Assembly: GCA_020342235.1 (NCBI GenBank)
Contig: CP073212.1
Coordinates: 1,550,001 to 1,614,000, forward strand
DNA length: 64,000 nt
Reading direction: 5' to 3'
Source of the DNA: Saccharomycopsis phalli
Lineage: Eukaryota > Ascomycota > Saccharomycetes > Ascoideales > Saccharomycopsidaceae
In this document: piece by piece, positions 58,743 through 64,000 of the stretch
Layout of the letters: every line of letters starts with the position of its first letter
How positions within the stretch are numbered: position 1 is the first letter of the stretch
Program-made: the position numbers and the translations under genes
The notes under the pieces: model-generated
Database searches by the model: none
Seen by the model: only the letters and a program-made list of their open reading frames with translations
What the model was told of the DNA's origin: nothing

Positions 58743-59667
58743 TTATTTAAAATATATATGTAATAGGCGAATGGTTTTGTTTATTTGAATGTGAATAACT
58801 GAAGTTTGTATGCTGTAAATCTATCTTTTGATTGACTGCCCATTTTACTAAACTTTTCATTTTTATGGTGGGCTAGGGGCTAGATTTTTTATTAGTTTCT
58901 TCATGAAACCTGTGACTTTCTGTTTTCGGTACTACCATTTAAGCACTGCAGAAACAACGTGATGATCGCCGTTTAAGGTGGGGTCCGTGTTCCGTTAATC
59001 AGGGGAAGAAACGTTTGCTGGCATGCAAGCTCTATCTGGAAAACAATCTAAGTGGCTTTGTATTTCATGCGAAGCTTTCAATTGCGAGCGAGAGTGATGA
59101 GTAACTGTAATAAGAGCAGTAGAACATGCGTTTTTATGGCTGAAGCATGGGTATTAGATTAATGCAATGGTAGAGAAATCTACATACAATAGACTTTTCA
59201 AATCTCAGTATTTAATTTGATAAGTTCTATCCGCGGTTATCCATAAAGATATTATTTGTGCGTAAAATATGTAGCACCCTCGTATAGGTAGATCTTATCC
59301 ACATTAGGAGGCACAATCCATTTTAGGCAGGTACCTTACTGATGTGCAAATCTCTAAACCAATGTGCATTTGGTACCTTACAGTATGGCGAATATACCAT
59401 TAAGATTATAGGCTAGGAGATTTATGGAGAAGGCAGGGGCTTAATTCGTTAACAATATAATCATAATACAGGCCAGTAAATCATATCAGGCTAAATCAGT
59501 TCTGAGTACCGAGTTCCAAAAAAGGTGATCTAGGCGTATGCACTACATTCTACACTGAAAATGTAATGTGATTATGCCAAGCAGATTTACAGATAATGCC
59601 AAGTAGATTCACAGATCGTACCAGAATGTTGCAAAACAAGTACTTGGCAAAACTTGCAGATACAGAG
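58743..59667. other. Intergenic region LRR 2 - DUF1996 gene
   Basis: About 920 bp without a supported gene or repeat. The right end is the DUF1996 promoter. Confidence 0.5.
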
Positions 59668-59676
59668 TATAAATAG
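59668..59676 (+). promoter_or_regulatory. TATA box of the DUF1996 gene
   Basis: TATAAATAG, 33 bp before the ATG at 59710. Confidence 0.6.
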
Positions 59677-59709
59677 GGGTCCAAATCCCTTTTTATTTCA
59701 TCATCAACA

Positions 59710-60897
59710 ATGCATACTAGCTCAGCTTTATGTTTTGCGATTCTTGCCTCCCTTGGCTCTGCCTTTTGGAGAATGCCAGTTCAAGCTCCAATTGTCTACG
59801 GCCGTCTTGACTCTATTGTCAACCCAGGAGGAATTGGTTCTCACAACCACATGGTTGCAGGTGGTACGGGATTTAACGTCGGTGAGACTTATGAGGACAC
59901 CCAAAACGCCAAGGACACTACTGCTGTTGTCACTGTTGACAAGTCCAACTACTGGGTTCCAACTTTGCATTTCTGGGACTCCTCCAAGGATGAGGACCAA
60001 TTTGTCTCAGTCAAACCAGTTGGTGGTCTCTTGGCATACTATTTGCAACGGTACAATTCTCCTACTGACACCAAGTTGACTGCTTTCCCACCGGGATTCA
60101 GAATGCTTGCTGGTAGCCCAATGCGCAGAAGCTTTGACGAAAACTCTCTTGAAGACAAGGCCATCAACTACGTGTGCTTGGGTCCAGACTATGAGTACAA
60201 CGTCGCTAACTTCTCTTTCCCTGGTTTGACTTGTGACAATGGTTTCCGTCAACAAATGGTCTTTCCATCGTGCTGGGACGGTAAGAACCTCTACATCCCG
60301 GGAAATGGTCACATGGCTTACCCAGATGGTGTCGACAGCGGGGTATGCCCATCGACTCATCCAGTAAGAATGGTCACTTTATTCTATGAAGTCACCTGGG
60401 ACATCGCCGCGTTTAAGGACCAATGGGAAAGTGCCAGTGCTGCTAACGCCAAGTATGCTGCTGAACATGGTGTCTCTTATCCAAACGGAATAGCTCACCC
60501 ACTTGTCTGGTCCGTCGGTGACCCAAGCGGTTACGGTTCTCACGGTGACTTCTTCAACGGATGGGATATCGATGTTCTTCAAGAGGCCATTGACACCTGT
60601 ACCAACCAATCTGGTCACATTGAGGATTGTCCTGCTTTTGCTAACCACATGCAAGGATACGATGTCGCTGGCACTTTCACAATTCCAGACCCTCTCAATG
60701 AACCAAACTTTGGTTCTTTCTCCACTTTGCCAGGCAACAATCCAATCCAGTTTGGTCCAGCATCTGCCACTATGGGACCAATTCCAACTGCTAGTTGGAA
60801 TATTCCTCCAAAGGCTGCTCCAACTGGTATCATTCCATATGATGGATCTTCTTCGCCTTCTGTCTCCAACTCCACCGTTCAGGCAATGCGTATCTAA
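59710..60897 (+). CDS. Secreted DUF1996-domain protein
   Basis: 395 aa. Signal peptide MHTSSALCFAILASLGSAFW, then the typical fungal DUF1996 start (RMPVQAPIVYGRLDSIVNPG, SHNHMVAGG). Further hallmarks: YWVPTLHFW, FPPGFRMLAG, CWDGKNLYIPGNGHMAYP, CPSTHPVRMVTLFYEV and GYGSHGDFFNGWD. The domain fills the protein to about residue 320, followed by a Ser/Pro/Ala-rich tail. The biochemical role of the family is not established. Conserved His/Asp/Trp residues suggest a carbohydrate-related or metal-binding extracellular function, which is inference. Codon use looks optimised (many GCT/GTC/GGT), so it may be highly expressed. Confidence 0.9.
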   Translation: MHTSSALCFAILASLGSAFWRMPVQAPIVYGRLDSIVNPGGIGSHNHMVAGGTGFNVGETYEDTQNAKDTTAVVTVDKSNYWVPTLHFWDSSKDEDQFVSVKPVGGLLAYYLQRYNSPTDTKLTAFPPGFRMLAGSPMRRSFDENSLEDKAINYVCLGPDYEYNVANFSFPGLTCDNGFRQQMVFPSCWDGKNLYIPGNGHMAYPDGVDSGVCPSTHPVRMVTLFYEVTWDIAAFKDQWESASAANAKYAAEHGVSYPNGIAHPLVWSVGDPSGYGSHGDFFNGWDIDVLQEAIDTCTNQSGHIEDCPAFANHMQGYDVAGTFTIPDPLNEPNFGSFSTLPGNNPIQFGPASATMGPIPTASWNIPPKAAPTGIIPYDGSSSPSVSNSTVQAMRI

Positions 60898-61754
60898 GTG
60901 GTTGAAGTGTCTTGAAGATCTAGAGTGCTCAACAGTGAGTGAAATTCGGTATAGTTTATAGAGACTATTATAGTTCAATTAATGATGGCCTAAATAGTTA
61001 TATGCCAAGATTTCTCTATTGTAAGGATAATGAAATAATTTCAGCAGATACACGACGTTGAAGATAACTGAATTGTGCAAGAAGAATAAAATAGAGATTT
61101 TTGGACGCATGCCCGCTGTGTGAATTGAGGTGCACAGTGAAGAGGAGAGCCGCTAGATTAAAGAAAAGTTAAGTTATGAGGAATCACAAAGAAGTGCTTC
61201 TTACGAGAAAAGCCACAGGTTGAAGGATATATTCTCCTGTAACCCTTATTTGTTAACCCATATTTTGAATCTAGCTCATCGCGTCACATTATAGGTAGAA
61301 AAATCAAATCAAATCATTATGGAGGCAATAAATTCCTTTTATAAGATATTCCAGGTGGGTAGTTCTTCCACATCTAGGTGCAAGCACACAACATACGACA
61401 ATGTTGCAAAACCAAGGACTCTCATACGGCAAGCACATTTCACCAATGCACATTAGCAAATGATTTAATTTTGGCCAATTAATGAGGTACTATCACGGAC
61501 ATCGTTGAGGGTGACGCCGTATTAGAATACTGTTGTAGATAATAAACAGTGGAAAACAGATAACCATTATGCAGGTTCACCCCAAGAAGAGACTGAATAC
61601 TAGGCTTTCAGACTAGATTTATTGAGGAGAAGCATAATAAATAACATGCATTGATGAAATGTGCTTATTCTATTAGAAGTTTTTGATGTCGTGACCATAA
61701 TTGATGTTATAGTTACACCGCAATGAAAGAGTAATATTACCCTACCCAGAACAT
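60898..61754. other. Intergenic region right of the DUF1996 gene
   Basis: No gene. 61645-61750 (TGATGAAATGTGCTTATTCT ... TATTACCCTACC) is related to 63330-63435, a short dispersed repeat of unknown type next to transposons in both places. Confidence 0.5.
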
Positions 61755-61946
61755 TGTTGAAGAAGCTAACTGATCTAATAGTATTATGAAGCTGTACGGA
61801 TAGTGATATCAGAAGCCGAAGGTAACTGAAGGCATCTCAGAAAAGAATATAAATAGGATAGGAAATAATTAATATAGTAACAAGAATAAGAATATCTACA
61901 ACAGTACGATACGGAAGCCATTCGAGAGAAACGCCAGATTACGACA
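61755..61946 (+). mobile_element. Solo LTR, family 3, short form
   Basis: 192 bp, TGTTGAAG ... TACGACA, perfect 5-bp duplication AACAT (61750-61754 and 61947-61951). Shares the AACTGAAGGCATCTCAG and TATAAATAGG region with 26489-26903 and lacks the middle part. Confidence 0.85.
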
Positions 61947-61981
61947 AACATTATACGAAAGGGATTCACAACCTCCTAAAT

Positions 61982-62187
61982 AATAATAATAATATATTAA
62001 TTTACTTCTATAGCTATACTAGGCTCCCCTGGAGGATGAGATTGATTTTTCAGCATCAAAAAAACTAAGGACGGCGCCGCTAATTTTGGAGTTGAGAGAA
62101 AACCCTTTGAATGGGGATAAAAACTTTCGACTTGATCTTTAAGGAACTGTTGAAGAGAGATGACTCAAAAGAAGCTATGGACTTAGG
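61982..62187 (-). mobile_element. LINE family C 3' end
   Basis: (TAA)n tail at the left, then the family C 3' UTR, truncated in the GAGTCATCTCTCTTCA region. Abuts a plus-strand LINE A at about 62188. Confidence 0.82.
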
Positions 62188-63305
62188 ATTCATTGATGTC
62201 ATTACAATTGTCAAAACGGGAACCTGTTGATGAATACCATTTGAGGATAAGGTTTAACCAAACACTATTAGAGTTAACATTCCATAATAAGGTTCAACTG
62301 ACAGTGAAGACAAGTATCCGGAATAGGAACAAACTGGTAAACAGAAGGAGGGCGGAAGGAGAAAACAAACGAGGTCAAGTTATTAGGCATTACCCTTGAT
62401 TCAAGGCTCAGCTTCAGCAGCCATCTAAAACAAACATTGTCCAAGATGCGCGGTACTGCTGAACAAATAAGGTACTTAAGCCGAATGACAAGAGGAACCA
62501 CGATAATATTGTTTAAAACGTGCGTAGTTCCAATTATATCGTATGGACTCGAGGTGTTCTATAACAGCATGACAAAAACTCAATGGGGTCAGGTCAGTGC
62601 GATATTCAACTCAATCCTACGACTGGAGCTAGGTCTCCTAAGACCCACGTCCACCCCGATTAACTACATCGAAAGCGGTATTCCACCACCAACGATCCTA
62701 CACAAGTCCTTGGTAATAATGAAATCCATGAGATGGATCATAAATACATCACGCCAAAACCCGGTCCACTCAAGTTTGTTCCAAACTACCACGATCAATG
62801 GAAGCACGAGAATCACAATTCCCAAGCGCCCTCTTATCCAGGACATGTTACAGGCAACAGCCCCCACAATCCCGATATCAGAACGTTTGATGCAGTCGCC
62901 TGATTACTTGAACAACGCGCTGATTATGCACTGAGGATCAGCGACTCGAAAACGACCCACCACCGATACAAGATCCAAGGCGGGCCCGCATCCAGTGGCT
63001 CAAGAAAATGGCCTCAGACGCGGCCACCAAAGAGCGACAGGAAATGGTAACCTCAATCAGTGACTCACTTCCAAACCACTATAGGAACGCACGTAAAATT
63101 AGCACCAGACCGATCAAAGTGCACCGAGACAGATCCAAGCTCCTCCTCACGGAAGCGCTCGCAGGCCCCACGGAAATCCTCAGTTTGGCATTACAACTAC
63201 TCAGTGGAAAGAGCCTCACAGACGGATCGTTGCTCAAACTATTTGAGCAACGATGACCCAACGTGCAAAAGATGCGGGATTCACTCCCCCTCCATCGTAC
63301 ATGAA
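62188..63305 (+). mobile_element. LINE family A, longest ORF2 stretch in the window
   Basis: Encodes the end of the reverse transcriptase/thumb region (VKLLGITLDSRLSFSSHL, YLSRMTRGTTIILFKTCVVP, IISYGLEVFYNSM) as one frame through 62934. Then come the family A C-terminal segment in another frame and the start of the knuckle region. The 3' end is missing: it stops at CCATCGTACATGAAG. The motif order is that of RT-thumb regions in I/L1-like LINEs. Confidence 0.85.
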
Positions 63306-63462
63306 GTACTTGACGTACATTAGTGACGTACATTGGTGAAATGTACTTATCCTATCAGAGTTCTTGGTCTCGTAACCATGATTGATAATGTGGTTGCAAC
63401 CGGATGAAGCAGTATTACCCTACCTATAATGCCTTATAAGAGGGATTTACTGCGCCAAAGTT
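63306..63462. repeat. Short dispersed repeat
   Basis: 63330-63435 is related to 61645-61750 (GGTGAAATGTACTTATCCTATC ... GTATTACCCTACC). No coding capacity. Confidence 0.5.
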
Positions 63463-63873
63463 ATAATAATAATAATATTTATTTAAGGCTATAGCTATAC
63501 TAGGCTCCCAGGGGAGATTTATACTTCGTCGTCTATGACTAAGGACGGTGCTGCTATATAGTCGTCGAAAGAAAACTCTGCAACAGAGATAAAAAACTTT
63601 CGACCAGAGCTTGTAAATATGTAAGGTAATGAGCATTGGAGGGGCAATGAGTTTTTCGCCTAGATCTTTGGAGGTAACTTTAGCCACCCCCTCCCCAAGG
63701 TACTAATTCGGTAGCCCTCCTAACGTGCTGTAACAAAAAGAGAAAGCTACCGGTCCAGCACCGACGAGTAGAATTCTATAAGATTTTTAAGCTTCGCCTT
63801 ATCTGAGAAGAGGATGCGAGCTTGAGTAGCGTTGGTAATTCCTTCAGGAATCTGTGCTTGGGCACGAGAGTCC
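63463..63873 (-). mobile_element. LINE family B copy
   Basis: TAATAATAATATT tail at the left, family B 3' UTR, 5' truncation at CACGAGAGTCC (63873), which directly abuts the TAA tail of a LINE A. Confidence 0.85.
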
Positions 63874-64000
63874 AATAATAATAATAATAATATTTATTTT
63901 TGTATTTAGCTATATATTGTCTCCGGCAATACGGTGATTCGACAGATATATTTTCACTCAGGAACATCCTGAGGCAGCATTGCTGTTGAAGAAAACCCTT
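63874..64000 (-). mobile_element. LINE family A, running off the window
   Basis: (TAA)n tail followed by the family A 3' UTR (TTTGTATTTAGCTATATATT ... GAAGAAAACCCTT) up to the last base. Confidence 0.85.

Overview
The window is nuclear DNA of a budding yeast (Saccharomycotina). The evidence is compact, mostly intron-free genes with clear yeast orthologues (OSH1-type sterol carrier, USE1, NOT5, BDF1, ADE5,7, ATG13, GPI11, MCM3), TATA boxes 30-50 bp before start codons, and very short spliceosomal introns (39, 41 and 39 nt) with the branch point almost touching the 3' splice site. That branch-point arrangement recalls Yarrowia-like early-branching yeasts, but I do not assign a species. CTG codons fall at membrane and coiled-coil positions, so the standard code is likely (weak evidence).

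Layout. 1-11 kb: a secreted subtilase, the ankyrin/PH/OSBP protein, a GATA-finger protein and a secreted GH15 glucoamylase. 12-29 kb: a tandem array of five secreted aspartyl protease genes, all on the minus strand. They share a conserved promoter element, and one copy is split by a SINE-like insertion. The spacers are packed with 5'-truncated LINEs (families I call A, B and C), solo LTRs and nested combinations of them, many with readable target-site duplications. 31-51 kb: an ordinary housekeeping block (USE1, NOT5, BDF1, a mitochondrial carrier, ADE5,7, a zinc alcohol dehydrogenase, ATG13, GPI11, MCM3). 51-59 kb: two F-box-like/leucine-rich-repeat paralogues flanking a divergent pair of small, probably secreted proteins of unknown family. 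59-61 kb: a secreted DUF1996 protein. 61-64 kb: a second LINE/LTR cluster running off the right end.

How the parts fit. The secreted hydrolases (subtilase, glucoamylase, aspartyl proteases) suggest a saprobic or host-associated life on protein and starch. The protease array has expanded by tandem duplication, with LINE fragments carried along and mosaic exchange between copies. The most unusual item is the element at 12953-13427: a tRNA-like Pol III head joined to a 3' end related to LINE family A, flanked by a perfect 13-bp duplication. This has the architecture of a tRNA-derived SINE mobilised by the resident LINE.
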